Of a stretch of 11,963 bases of DNA, positions 1-6,566 are shown one piece after another (the first letter of the stretch is position 1; each line of letters opens with the position of its first letter). The translations under genes and the position numbers were made by a program. Source of the DNA: an uncultured Clostridia bacterium (GTDB lineage: Bacteria > Bacillota > Clostridia > Christensenellales > UBA1242); NCBI GenBank assembly GCA_944372715.1, contig CALVZZ010000074.1:1-11963 (forward strand). Direction: 5' to 3'. The notes under the pieces were generated by a model. It was given only the letters and a program-made list of their open reading frames with translations, did not search any database and was not told the DNA's origin.

Positions 1-231
1 AAATTAGCCAATGAATTGGGTGGCGAAATAAATGATGAATTTCTTTTAGATTTAATTAACAAAATTGTTGCAAACAATCCAAAAGCAGTTGCAGACTTTA
101 AAACAAGCGACACACCTGAAAAACAACTAAAATGGTTTGTTGGACAAGTTATGAAAGAAACAAAAGGAAAAGCTAATGCAAAACTTGCAGAAGAAAAGAT
201 ATTAGAAATTTTAAATAAAACACAAGGTTAA
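1..231 (+). CDS. gatB: Asp/Glu-tRNA(Asn/Gln) amidotransferase subunit B, C-terminal end (5' truncated by window)
   Basis: Frame 1 is open from the first base and ends at TAA 229-231, so only the last 76 residues of a gene starting outside the window are seen. They match the GatB/YqeY-type C-terminal helical domain: an early NELGGEIND stretch, then NPKAVADFK, then the hallmark FVGQVMKETKGKAN segment followed by a helix with EEKILEIL. GatB is the kinase/tRNA-binding subunit of GatCAB, which converts Glu-tRNA(Gln) or Asp-tRNA(Asn) to the amidated form in the cytoplasm; this tail domain contacts the tRNA. The final residues NKTQG are encoded by the left arm of the terminator hairpin rather than by family-conserved sequence. 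The TAA stop overlaps the stop of the convergent gene by the palindrome TTAA. Identification is firm; catalytic residues lie outside the window. Confidence 0.93.
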   Translation, partial: KLANELGGEINDEFLLDLINKIVANNPKAVADFKTSDTPEKQLKWFVGQVMKETKGKANAKLAEEKILEILNKTQG

Positions 232-249
232 TTGCCTTGTGTTTTATTT
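213..249. terminator. Bidirectional intrinsic terminator between gatB and the convergent small gene
   Basis: A perfect 15-bp stem (213-227 with 235-249) closes a 7-nt loop TTAATTG and is followed by TTTTATTTTTA on the plus strand; the arm itself gives GTTTTATTT on the minus strand. The stop codons of both converging genes lie in the loop, so each arm is also coding sequence. Confidence 0.88.
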
Positions 250-476
250 TTACTGAATTCATCAAGTAAACTATTCAATTTTTCAAATTGAAATAAAAGT
301 TTTTCATAATAAATTTCTGTTTCTTTAATTTTTTTTATAATTATTTCATCATTTTTGTTTTGTAAATATTTAGTTTTTAATTTTTCACTCATTTTATTAA
401 GTTGTTCAAATTTGTTTTGCAATTCTTCAAGTTTTAATAAAATTTCTAAATATTTTTCATTAAATTTTTCTTCCAT
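228..476 (-). CDS. Small coiled-coil protein of unknown function
   Basis: An 82-residue, highly charged, almost wholly helical protein (rich in K, E, L, N) with heptad-like leucine/isoleucine spacing over about residues 8-75, which predicts a long coiled coil. No signal peptide, membrane segment or catalytic motif is visible. The start is supported by a good Shine-Dalgarno sequence, AAGGGGAG, 3 nt before ATG on the minus strand. The gene converges on gatB; the two stop codons share TTAA, and the last residues, NKTQGN, are encoded by the terminator arm. Size and charge recall exodeoxyribonuclease VII small subunit, but the GxLSLEE-type motif of that family is absent, so I do not assign it. An RBS, compact spacing and a dedicated terminator argue that it is a real gene; function is unknown. 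Confidence 0.68.
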   Translation of the reverse strand: MEEKFNEKYLEILLKLEELQNKFEQLNKMSEKLKTKYLQNKNDEIIIKKIKETEIYYEKLLFQFEKLNSLLDEFSKNKTQGN

Positions 477-563
477 AGCTCCCCTTGTCGTTTATAATAA
501 TTTATCAAAAAAATATTGTTTTTACAAATATTTTATACAAAAATTAAAAATTTTAATAAAAAT

Positions 564-592
564 TTGACTAAAAACAAAAAATGTTTTATATT
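564..592 (+). promoter_or_regulatory. Sigma-A-type promoter of the MscS-family gene
   Basis: TTGACT (564-569), a 17-bp spacer and TATATT (587-592). Transcription should begin near 599, leaving a leader of about 18 nt that holds AAGGAG (605-610) before ATG at 617. This placement rules out the in-frame ATG at 581, which lies within the promoter spacer. Confidence 0.78.
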
Positions 593-616
593 AAACGTAT
601 ACAAAAGGAGATAAAA

Positions 617-1618
617 ATGGATTGGGCTAAATTGTGGCAAGATATAGTAAATTTTTTTAGTGCAAATGTTTGGAACATAATTTTTTTCTTTGTAACATTA
701 TTTGTTGGATTAATTATTATTAAAATATTTATCTTTGCATTTAGAAAAATTCTCAACAGAACAAAAATGGAAAAAATTGCACAAAATTTTTTAGTTACAA
801 TAATTAAATTCTGTTTGTATTTGGCTTTACTTTTAATATTATTAAGTCAAATAGGTATACAAATAAGTGGTATATTAACAGCAATTAGTGCTCTTTTATT
901 AGCTATTGGTATGGCGCTTCAAAGCAATGTTGCAAATTTGGCAAATGGAATAATCATTGTTTCAAACCATATGTTTAAAAAGGGCGATTATATAATTGTA
1001 AAGCAAGAAGATGTTGAAGGAAACATTGTTGAAATAAACTTTCTTTTTACCACACTTATGACTGTTGATAATAAAAAAATAACTCTTCCAAACTCTGCAA
1101 TAGTAAATGGCAGTGTTGTCAATCTTGGAGCAAATCAAAAGCGTAGAGTGGATTTTACCTTCTCTGTTGCTTATGAAAGTGATGTTGAAAAGGTTAAAAA
1201 AATTGTCCTTGATGTTATGAAAAGTAATGGTAAAGTTTATTTGGATCCCGAACCATTTTGCAAGCTTAAAACTCTTGGATCATCAAGTATAGACTTTTTT
1301 GCTAACTGCTGGGTCGATTCTACGGATTATTGGGATGTTTACTACTATGTTACAGAATGGGTTTATAACGAATTTAAAAGAAATAAAATTAGCATACCAT
1401 TTAGTCAGATTGAAGTTAGAGAAAGAAAAGATAAGCCCAAAAATATTTATAATCGTAAAAACTTGCCTAAACGAGTTGAAAAAGAAAGAGAAGAAAAAAA
1501 CACAAAAAAAATTACTGAAATTTTAGTTCCTAAAAAGAAGAAGGAAAAAATTAAAGAAACTGAGTTGAATGCAAGAGCAAAAGAAATTGTAAATTTACAG
1601 AAAACAGAAAAAAAATAA
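617..1618 (+). CDS. MscS-family small-conductance mechanosensitive channel
   Basis: A 333-residue inner-membrane channel that would open under membrane tension to release solutes on osmotic downshock. Helices TM1 (about 18-40) and TM2 (57-78) precede the pore helix TM3 (about 83-116), whose Ala/Gly pattern LLLAIGMALQSNVANLANGIIIV resembles the E. coli MscS pore. Then come the beta domain (FKKGDYIIVKQEDVEGNIVEI, TLPNSAIVNGSVVN) and the alpha/beta vestibule ending near residue 268 (ISIPFSQIEVRER). Residues 269-333 form an extra lysine/glutamate-rich tail that E. coli MscS lacks. The start at ATG 617 is chosen because AAGGAG lies 6 nt upstream; an in-frame ATG at 581 falls inside the promoter. 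It is a single-gene unit with its own promoter and terminator. The family is certain; ion selectivity and conductance are not inferable. Confidence 0.93.
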   Translation: MDWAKLWQDIVNFFSANVWNIIFFFVTLFVGLIIIKIFIFAFRKILNRTKMEKIAQNFLVTIIKFCLYLALLLILLSQIGIQISGILTAISALLLAIGMALQSNVANLANGIIIVSNHMFKKGDYIIVKQEDVEGNIVEINFLFTTLMTVDNKKITLPNSAIVNGSVVNLGANQKRRVDFTFSVAYESDVEKVKKIVLDVMKSNGKVYLDPEPFCKLKTLGSSSIDFFANCWVDSTDYWDVYYYVTEWVYNEFKRNKISIPFSQIEVRERKDKPKNIYNRKNLPKRVEKEREEKNTKKITEILVPKKKKEKIKETELNARAKEIVNLQKTEKK

Positions 1619-1620
1619 AT

Positions 1621-1651
1621 AAATGTCCGATTTTTACGGACATTTTATTTT
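1621..1651 (+). terminator. Intrinsic terminator after the MscS-family gene
   Basis: A 9-bp stem AAATGTCCG / CGGACATTT (1621-1629, 1637-1645) with a 7-nt loop, followed by TTATTTTG directly downstream of the stop codon. Confidence 0.85.
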
Positions 1652-1677
1652 GACAAAATTTTATAATAAATTATAAT
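1650..1677 (+). promoter_or_regulatory. Promoter of the YhhN-alcohol dehydrogenase fusion gene
   Basis: Consensus TTGACA (1650-1655), 16-bp spacer and consensus TATAAT (1672-1677). The -35 box touches the preceding terminator U-tract. Transcription would start near 1684, so the leader is only about 14 nt, nearly all occupied by the AGGAGA ribosome binding site (1685-1690). Confidence 0.75.
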
Positions 1678-1697
1678 AAAAAAAAGGAGAATTTTAT

Positions 1698-3605
1698 ATG
1701 AAAGAACAAAAAATTACACTTTCAATAAATATTATTTTCGCATTTTTAATAGCACTATCTGATGCCCTTTATATCACAATAAAACACCCTGTGTATGTTT
1801 TAAAAACTTTGACTAGTTCTTTATTCCTTCTTTTAGGAATAATAAATTTATTTTTAATTTTCAAATCATTTAAAAATAAAAGTTTAAAGATTTTTTCAAT
1901 TTTACTTGTATTTGGACTTCTTTTTAGTTTTTTAGGCGACATACTTTTAATTGATTATTTTATAATAGGAGCAATATTCTTTGCAATTGGGCATATATTT
2001 TTCTTTCTCTCTTACTGCTTTTTAACAAAATATTCTCTTAAAGATATTGTTGTAACTTTATTTATTTTAATAATTTCACTATCAATTATACTTTTTGTTC
2101 CTTACTTTTCATTTGGAAGTTACTTCCCTATTGTAATTGCTTATGCTTGTATAATTTCATTAATGCTTGCAAAAAGTTTATCTAACTTGTTTTTTAACAC
2201 TAAATTTTCAAACAAATTAATGCTATATATTTTTATTGGCAGTTTACTTTTCTATCTTTCAGATTTAATGTTAGTACTCAATATGTTTACAAACATAACA
2301 TATAATTTTGGAACTTTGTGTTTAGCTTTCTATTATCCTGCTCAATTTTTGTTGGCATCTTCAATTTATATTTCCTCTATAACAAAAATAAGCTCAGTAC
2401 CAAAGCTCACACTCACCAATAAAATTTTTTGTAGGCTTTATCAGTTCTTTTTTAAAATGCTTTTACCATTTTTACCATACAGAGAACCAAAACTTTTAAG
2501 CGATTATGAAGAACTATCTTTTACGCTTTCAAGCAATAATATAAATTCAATAATAATTATAACAACAAAAGATTTAATGGAATTAAATTTGACAGACAAT
2601 CTTTTAAAAACACTAAAAAAACATAAAATAAATTACACCATTTATTCCGATGTTTTATCCAACCCAACAATAGAAATGGTTGAACAGGCAAAAGATGTGT
2701 ATGTAAAAAATAACTGTAATGGAATTATTGCTTTTGGTGGTGGCTCTGCACTTGATTGTGCTAAAATGGTCGGAGCAAGAATAGCTCGTCCAAAAATGTC
2801 TATTCAAAAAATGAAAGGGCTTTTAAAAATAAGGAAAAAACTTCCATTACTTATAGCAATTCCAACAACTGCAGGTACGGGAAGCGAAACGACAGTTACA
2901 GCTGTTATTACTGACGAAAAAACACATATTAAATTTACAATTAATGATTTTTGCTTAATTCCACATTATGCTCTTCTAGATTACAATTTAACTTTAAACC
3001 TACCCAAGTTTTTAACAGCAACAACAGGTATGGATGCGTTAACTCACGCAATAGAATCTTATATTGGAAATTCAACAACAAAGTATACAAGAAAAATGAG
3101 CGAGGAGGCAACTAAACTTATTGTTGATAATCTTTATACTTGTTATCAAGATGGCAATAATACAGAAGCAAGAAAAAATATGCTCTTAGCATCATATAAA
3201 GCTGGCATTGCTTTTACAAGAGCTTATGTAGGGTATGTACACGCAATCGCCCATACATTAGGAGGGAAATATCAAGTTCCACACGGCCTTGCAAATGCAA
3301 AAATTTTACCTGTAATGCTAAAAGAATATGGGAAATGTATACACAAAAAACTTTCAAAATTATCAAAAATATGTAAAATTGCAGATGATCACGACAACAA
3401 TGAAATTGCAAGCAATAAACTAATTGAATATATTGAAAATACAAATAGAAATATGAATATTGATGTTGGCTTTAGCGAGATTAAAGATGAAGATATAGAA
3501 ACTCTTTCCAAGATTGCAGAAAGTGAAGCAAATCCATTATATCCTGTGCCAAAACTTTTAAGCTCATATCAACTTGGTGAAATATATAAAAAGCTTAAAA
3601 AATAG
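1698..3605 (+). CDS. Fusion protein: YhhN/TMEM86 lysoplasmalogenase-like membrane domain plus iron-containing alcohol dehydrogenase
   Basis: A 635-residue two-domain protein. Residues 1-230 contain about eight hydrophobic helices with YhhN-family motifs: LGDILL (79-84), AIGHIFF (96-102), FIGSLLFYLSDLMLV (179-193) and YYPAQFLLASS (212-222). Characterised YhhN proteins hydrolyse the vinyl-ether bond of lysoplasmalogens, releasing a fatty aldehyde. Residues about 243-635 form a full-length group III, Fe-dependent alcohol dehydrogenase: YREPKLL (261-267), nucleotide-binding GGGS (347-350), PTTAGTGSE (389-397), and predicted metal ligands Asp446 and His450 (GMDALTHAIE), His515 and His529 (VHAIAHTLGG, PHGLAN), with the same 14-residue spacing as FucO. 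His519 matches the nearby FucO His267. The start follows AGGAGA by 7 nt, and no internal stop or frameshift separates the domains. I infer coupled release and reduction of fatty aldehyde at the membrane; substrate and cofactor are unproven. Both domain calls are secure, while the joint function is a hypothesis. Confidence 0.88.
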   Translation: MKEQKITLSINIIFAFLIALSDALYITIKHPVYVLKTLTSSLFLLLGIINLFLIFKSFKNKSLKIFSILLVFGLLFSFLGDILLIDYFIIGAIFFAIGHIFFFLSYCFLTKYSLKDIVVTLFILIISLSIILFVPYFSFGSYFPIVIAYACIISLMLAKSLSNLFFNTKFSNKLMLYIFIGSLLFYLSDLMLVLNMFTNITYNFGTLCLAFYYPAQFLLASSIYISSITKISSVPKLTLTNKIFCRLYQFFFKMLLPFLPYREPKLLSDYEELSFTLSSNNINSIIIITTKDLMELNLTDNLLKTLKKHKINYTIYSDVLSNPTIEMVEQAKDVYVKNNCNGIIAFGGGSALDCAKMVGARIARPKMSIQKMKGLLKIRKKLPLLIAIPTTAGTGSETTVTAVITDEKTHIKFTINDFCLIPHYALLDYNLTLNLPKFLTATTGMDALTHAIESYIGNSTTKYTRKMSEEATKLIVDNLYTCYQDGNNTEARKNMLLASYKAGIAFTRAYVGYVHAIAHTLGGKYQVPHGLANAKILPVMLKEYGKCIHKKLSKLSKICKIADDHDNNEIASNKLIEYIENTNRNMNIDVGFSEIKDEDIETLSKIAESEANPLYPVPKLLSSYQLGEIYKKLKK

Positions 3606-3611
3606 ACATTA

Positions 3612-3654
3612 AAAAAAATAAAAGCTCTCTTTTTAAAAGAGCTTTTATTTTTTT
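3612..3654. terminator. Bidirectional intrinsic terminator between convergent genes
   Basis: A long stem with core AAAGCTCT / AGAGCTTT (3621-3628, 3638-3645), extended by A:T pairs to about 17 bp, with T-runs at both ends. It serves the fusion gene on the plus strand and the FkbM-type gene on the minus strand; the latter's stop codon lies in the outer stem. Confidence 0.85.
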
Positions 3655-4582
3655 ATACTGCGAACAAAACAATTTCTGTTGGAAAATATTGCCCACCATA
3701 ATACCTTAAATATAATTTATATTTAGGATTATATTCTTTAATTATCTTTGGCAGTTCAAATAAATCAGTATTGTTATGATAGACTGAAATTAATAATTTA
3801 GGAGTTTTTTTTGAAATAATGTTTTTTGCTCCTATTATAGCATTTTTTTCTGCCCCTTCAATATCCATTTTAATCAAACTAATATCTTCAAACGATATGT
3901 CTTCATCTAAAGACACACCTTCGACCACATTATGTCCTGATTTATTTAGACAATTAGCAGAACTATCAACTGCAAAATCATAATTATAAATATTTTTTTT
4001 ATCAGAAACAGCGTTGTGTTTAAATATAACATTTTTATAATTTTTTAAATTATTTTTTGCTTTTTGTAAATTTGCCTCATCCATTTCATAACAAAATATT
4101 TTTTTATAGGAATTTTCACCGTATGTATTTATGTAATCAATTACACTATCACCTGTAAAAGTTCCAACATCTACAAAAACTTCATTAGCCAAATTTGATA
4201 ATAATTCCATATCAAAGTAATGTTTATATATTCTTTCTCTAACATTATCTAAATCTGTAAACACAAAATTAAAATTATTATTTATAATTGCAAATAAAAC
4301 ATATTTGGATTTATAATCATTTAAGTTTTCATACAACCAAACATAATCATCAATATTGTTTTTAAATATCTTTGCTCGTGTAAAAAATAATTCGTAATTA
4401 TATTCTGGTTGTTTTAATGTCCCCCAATAATTAAATTTGTTGATATAGTTTTCTATTGAAATTTGCAATGGAATATTTAAACTAGAAAACGCCTTTACCA
4501 TATGTATATATTTTTCATATAGAGGTAATTTTTCTATTTGAGATATTAAATTGTAAAACTTGTCATCAATAAAATTTTTCAT
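3653..4582 (-). CDS. FkbM-family SAM-dependent methyltransferase
   Basis: A 309-residue protein. The C-terminal half is a Rossmann-type methyltransferase: motif I VFVDVGTFTGD (135-145) for SAM binding, the acidic strand end IFCYEMDE (162-169), and the FkbM hallmark SLIKMDIEGAEKNAI (235-249), followed by PKLLISVYHN (261-270). Residues 1-130 are a mostly helical N-terminal region often seen on FkbM proteins near glycan or capsule genes. Family members O-methylate sugars or polyketides; the acceptor here is unknown and no glycosyltransferase is adjacent. The ATG has no Shine-Dalgarno sequence and an in-frame TAA lies three codons upstream, so no upstream extension is possible; a possible promoter ends 5 nt before the ATG, which hints at a leaderless mRNA. 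It shares terminators with its convergent neighbour and diverges from the gene at 4676. Confidence 0.88.
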   Translation of the reverse strand: MKNFIDDKFYNLISQIEKLPLYEKYIHMVKAFSSLNIPLQISIENYINKFNYWGTLKQPEYNYELFFTRAKIFKNNIDDYVWLYENLNDYKSKYVLFAIINNNFNFVFTDLDNVRERIYKHYFDMELLSNLANEVFVDVGTFTGDSVIDYINTYGENSYKKIFCYEMDEANLQKAKNNLKNYKNVIFKHNAVSDKKNIYNYDFAVDSSANCLNKSGHNVVEGVSLDEDISFEDISLIKMDIEGAEKNAIIGAKNIISKKTPKLLISVYHNNTDLFELPKIIKEYNPKYKLYLRYYGGQYFPTEIVLFAV

Positions 4583-4587
4583 ATTTT

Positions 4588-4617
4588 TTTATATGAAGTA
4601 TATATTTATGATGTTAA
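4588..4617 (-). promoter_or_regulatory. Possible promoter of the FkbM-type gene, giving a leaderless transcript
   Basis: On the minus strand, TTAACA (4612-4617), an 18-bp spacer and TATAAA (4588-4593), with only 5 nt between the -10 box and the ATG. Initiation would fall on or next to the start codon, which agrees with the absence of a Shine-Dalgarno sequence. The region is AT-rich, so chance matches are easy. Confidence 0.42.
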
Positions 4618-4627
4618 CTTTAATTTA

Positions 4628-4657
4628 TATACAAAATTTAACTTTTTTGCATATAAA
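4628..4657 (+). promoter_or_regulatory. Weak candidate promoter of the 156-residue gene
   Basis: TATACA (4628-4633), 18-bp spacer and TATAAA (4652-4657). The leader would be about 12 nt and contain GAGGTG (4668-4673) just before ATG 4676. The -35 match is poor. Confidence 0.4.
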
Positions 4658-4675
4658 TACACAAAGCGAGGTGTT

Positions 4676-5146
4676 ATGGAATATAATGATTATCAAATTT
4701 TAGAAAATTACGAAAGTATGGCAAGAGCATACTCAACATCACTAGCTGAAAAAGGATTTGTTTTTGTAAATTTAGAAAGTACAAATTCTTCTGACACTTT
4801 AATTAATAAAGTTGCAAACAACTTAAACAAACTTTGGAAAATATATTTAGAAGGTTCTCTTTCTCGTTCTTTTACCAAAAATAAAATTATATATGCTCAA
4901 CTTGCACAAAATACAAGTGTAATAATTGATAATTATAAAAATCTTTTTCCTAATGCAAAATTTGATACACTACTCCCAACAAAAACAAGGCCACAGGATA
5001 TTCCTAAAGTTGCAATTTTATTGCTTACTGATTTAATTAAAGATGTCTGGACTCTTTCTTCAACGGAAACAACAAATCAAGCTTCTTTGCTAAATATGGC
5101 AAACGATTTATTATTACAAATAAAAACATTAGCTTATACATTATAA
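4676..5146 (+). CDS. Conserved-looking hypothetical helical protein, 156 residues
   Basis: I do not recognise a family. The protein is soluble, has no signal peptide or membrane segment, and seems to be built of amphipathic helices: residues about 5-26 (YQILENYESMARAYSTSLAEKG is a likely first helix), 40-60, 105-125 (VAILLLTDLIKDVW) and 134-154, with a Pro/Lys-rich turn near 98-110. No Cys or His cluster and no enzyme motif is seen. The start is well supported by GAGGTG directly upstream, and a strong terminator follows within 5 nt of the stop, so it is a single-gene transcription unit. It is divergent from the FkbM-type methyltransferase and convergent with tuf, which gives no functional clue. 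Confidence 0.75.
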   Translation: MEYNDYQILENYESMARAYSTSLAEKGFVFVNLESTNSSDTLINKVANNLNKLWKIYLEGSLSRSFTKNKIIYAQLAQNTSVIIDNYKNLFPNAKFDTLLPTKTRPQDIPKVAILLLTDLIKDVWTLSSTETTNQASLLNMANDLLLQIKTLAYTL

Positions 5147-5176
5147 AAAAATGAGCTGGGTTAAGCTCATTTTTTT
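5145..5176. terminator. Bidirectional intrinsic terminator at the end of the str operon and the 156-residue gene
   Basis: Stem AAAAAATGAGCT / AGCTCATTTTTT (arms within 5145-5157 and 5164-5176) with a 6-nt loop GGGTTA and T-runs on both strands. It ends the plus-strand gene at once and the tuf transcript about 90 nt after its stop. Confidence 0.87.
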
Positions 5177-5179
5177 GTA

Positions 5180-5241
5180 TTAAAGTGGGTTAGTCTTTAA
5201 TAATTTATCTAAATTTTAATTTAAAGTGGGTTAATCTTTAA
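5180..5241. repeat. Two near-identical 21-bp direct repeats, each a small hairpin, in the tuf 3' untranslated region
   Basis: Copies at 5180-5200 and 5221-5241 differ at one base: TTAAAGTGGGTTAGTCTTTAA versus TTAAAGTGGGTTAATCTTTAA. Each has TTAAAG/CTTTAA arms around a loop containing TGGGTTA. They are 41 bp apart start to start and lie between the tuf stop and its terminator. Confidence 0.8.
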
Positions 5242-5264
5242 ATTATATCATTTAATAATTGTAA

Positions 5265-6467
5265 TTACTTAATAATTGAAGCAACTACACCTGAACCTAC
5301 TGTTCTTCCACCTTCACGAATAGCGAAACGCAATCCTTGTTCGATAGCAATTGGTGTAATAAGTTTGATTGTCATACTTACATTATCACCAGGCATTACC
5401 ATTTCAACTCCTTGTGGAAGTTCAATTGTTCCTGTAACATCTGTTGTTCTGAAATAGAATTGTGGACGATATCCGTTAAAGAATGGAGTATGACGACCAC
5501 CTTCTTCTTTCTTCAATACATAAACTTCTGCTGTAAAGTCTGTGTGTGGGTGAATTGAACCTGGTTTGCAAAGAACTTGTCCACGTTCAATTTCGTTTCT
5601 TTGGATACCACGAAGTAAAAGACCTACGTTGTCTCCTGCTTGTGCTTCATCAAGAAGCTTTCTGAACATTTCAACGCCAGTTATAACTGTTTGTTTTTGT
5701 GATCCCATACCAACAATTTCAACTGTATCGTTAACTTTAACTGTTCCTCTTTCTACTCTACCAGTAGCAACTGTTCCACGACCTGTGATTGTGAAAACAT
5801 CTTCAACAGGCATTAAGAAAGGTTTGTCTGTTTCACGAGCTGGATCTGGAATGTAAGAATCAAGTGTATCAAGAAGTTCTTGAATTGGTTTTAACCATTC
5901 GCTGTTAAGATCGTTAGCATCGCAAGCTTCATTAGCTTTAAGAGCTGAACCTTTAACAATAGGTGTTTTGTCTCCTGGGAAACCATATTCTGTTAATAAA
6001 TCTCTGATTTCCATTTCAACAAGATCAAGAAGTTCTGGATCATCAACTTGATCAACTTTGTTCATAAATACAACAATGTATGGAACACCAACCTGACGAG
6101 CAAGTAGAATGTGTTCACGAGTTTGTGGCATTGGGCCATCTGCTGCTGAAACAACAAGGATAGCTCCATCCATTTGTGCTGCACCTGTAATCATATTTTT
6201 TACATAGTCGGCGTGTCCTGGACAATCCACGTGTGCATAGTGACGCTTGTCAGTTTTATATTCAACGTGTGCTGTGTTGATTGTAATTCCTCTAGCTTTT
6301 TCTTCTGGAGCTTTATCAATTTCATCATATTTCATTGCATCAGCTTTTCCAAGCATACTTGAATAACGACATATAGCCGCTGTTAATGTTGTCTTACCGT
6401 GGTCAACGTGGCCGATCGTTCCAACGTTTACGTGAGTAAGAGATCTGTCAAATTTTGCTTTTGCCAT
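5265..6467 (-). CDS. tuf: Translation elongation factor Tu
   Basis: A full-length, 400-residue EF-Tu that carries aminoacyl-tRNA to the ribosomal A site as a GTP complex. GTPase motifs are intact: P-loop GHVDHGKT (19-26), switch I RGITINTAH with Thr62 (59-67), DCPGH (81-85) with catalytic His85, NKVD (136-139) and SALK (174-177). Beta-barrel domains 2 and 3 follow (GRGTVATGRVERG; RFAIREGGRTVGSGVV near the C-terminus). The start follows AAAGGAG by a typical spacing. It is the last gene of the str operon, separated from fusA by 99 bp that hold a good promoter, so it can be transcribed independently. Two small hairpin repeats and a terminator lie downstream. Nothing in the protein looks abnormal. 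Confidence 0.99.
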   Translation of the reverse strand: MAKAKFDRSLTHVNVGTIGHVDHGKTTLTAAICRYSSMLGKADAMKYDEIDKAPEEKARGITINTAHVEYKTDKRHYAHVDCPGHADYVKNMITGAAQMDGAILVVSAADGPMPQTREHILLARQVGVPYIVVFMNKVDQVDDPELLDLVEMEIRDLLTEYGFPGDKTPIVKGSALKANEACDANDLNSEWLKPIQELLDTLDSYIPDPARETDKPFLMPVEDVFTITGRGTVATGRVERGTVKVNDTVEIVGMGSQKQTVITGVEMFRKLLDEAQAGDNVGLLLRGIQRNEIERGQVLCKPGSIHPHTDFTAEVYVLKKEEGGRHTPFFNGYRPQFYFRTTDVTGTIELPQGVEMVMPGDNVSMTIKLITPIAIEQGLRFAIREGGRTVGSGVVASIIK

Positions 6468-6512
6468 TTTTATATCTCCTTTATTTTTTTAATTCACTTT
6501 TTGACATCTGTG

Positions 6513-6541
6513 ATTGTATCACAAATTATTTTTTTTATCAA
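6513..6541 (-). promoter_or_regulatory. Internal promoter in front of tuf
   Basis: On the minus strand, TTGATA (6536-6541), a 17-bp spacer and TACAAT (6513-6518). Start near 6506 gives a leader of about 39 nt. The -10 box lies inside a perfect 6+3+6 inverted repeat, TGTGATTGTATCACA (6509-6523), and the -35 box overlaps a second inverted repeat (6535-6541 with 6549-6555). Confidence 0.78.
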
Positions 6542-6566
6542 GCAATTTTTGATAATTGTTTGATTA

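Noticed and set aside
228..476. Assignment of the coiled-coil protein as exodeoxyribonuclease VII small subunit
   Set aside because: Length and charge are similar but the conserved GxLSLEE-like segment is missing and no xseA is adjacent.
581..616. Upstream in-frame ATG that would extend the MscS-family protein by 12 residues
   Set aside because: It lies inside the 17-bp spacer of a good promoter and has no ribosome binding site, whereas ATG 617 has AAGGAG 6 nt upstream.
3214..3444. Minus-strand open frame inside the alcohol dehydrogenase domain
   Set aside because: It is antisense to catalytically conserved sequence and has no start signals.
6509..6523. CRP-like binding site TGTGA...TCACA at the tuf promoter
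   Set aside because: The spacer is 5 rather than 6 bp, the site covers the -10 box, and cAMP-CRP control is not expected in this type of organism; kept only as an unnamed inverted repeat.
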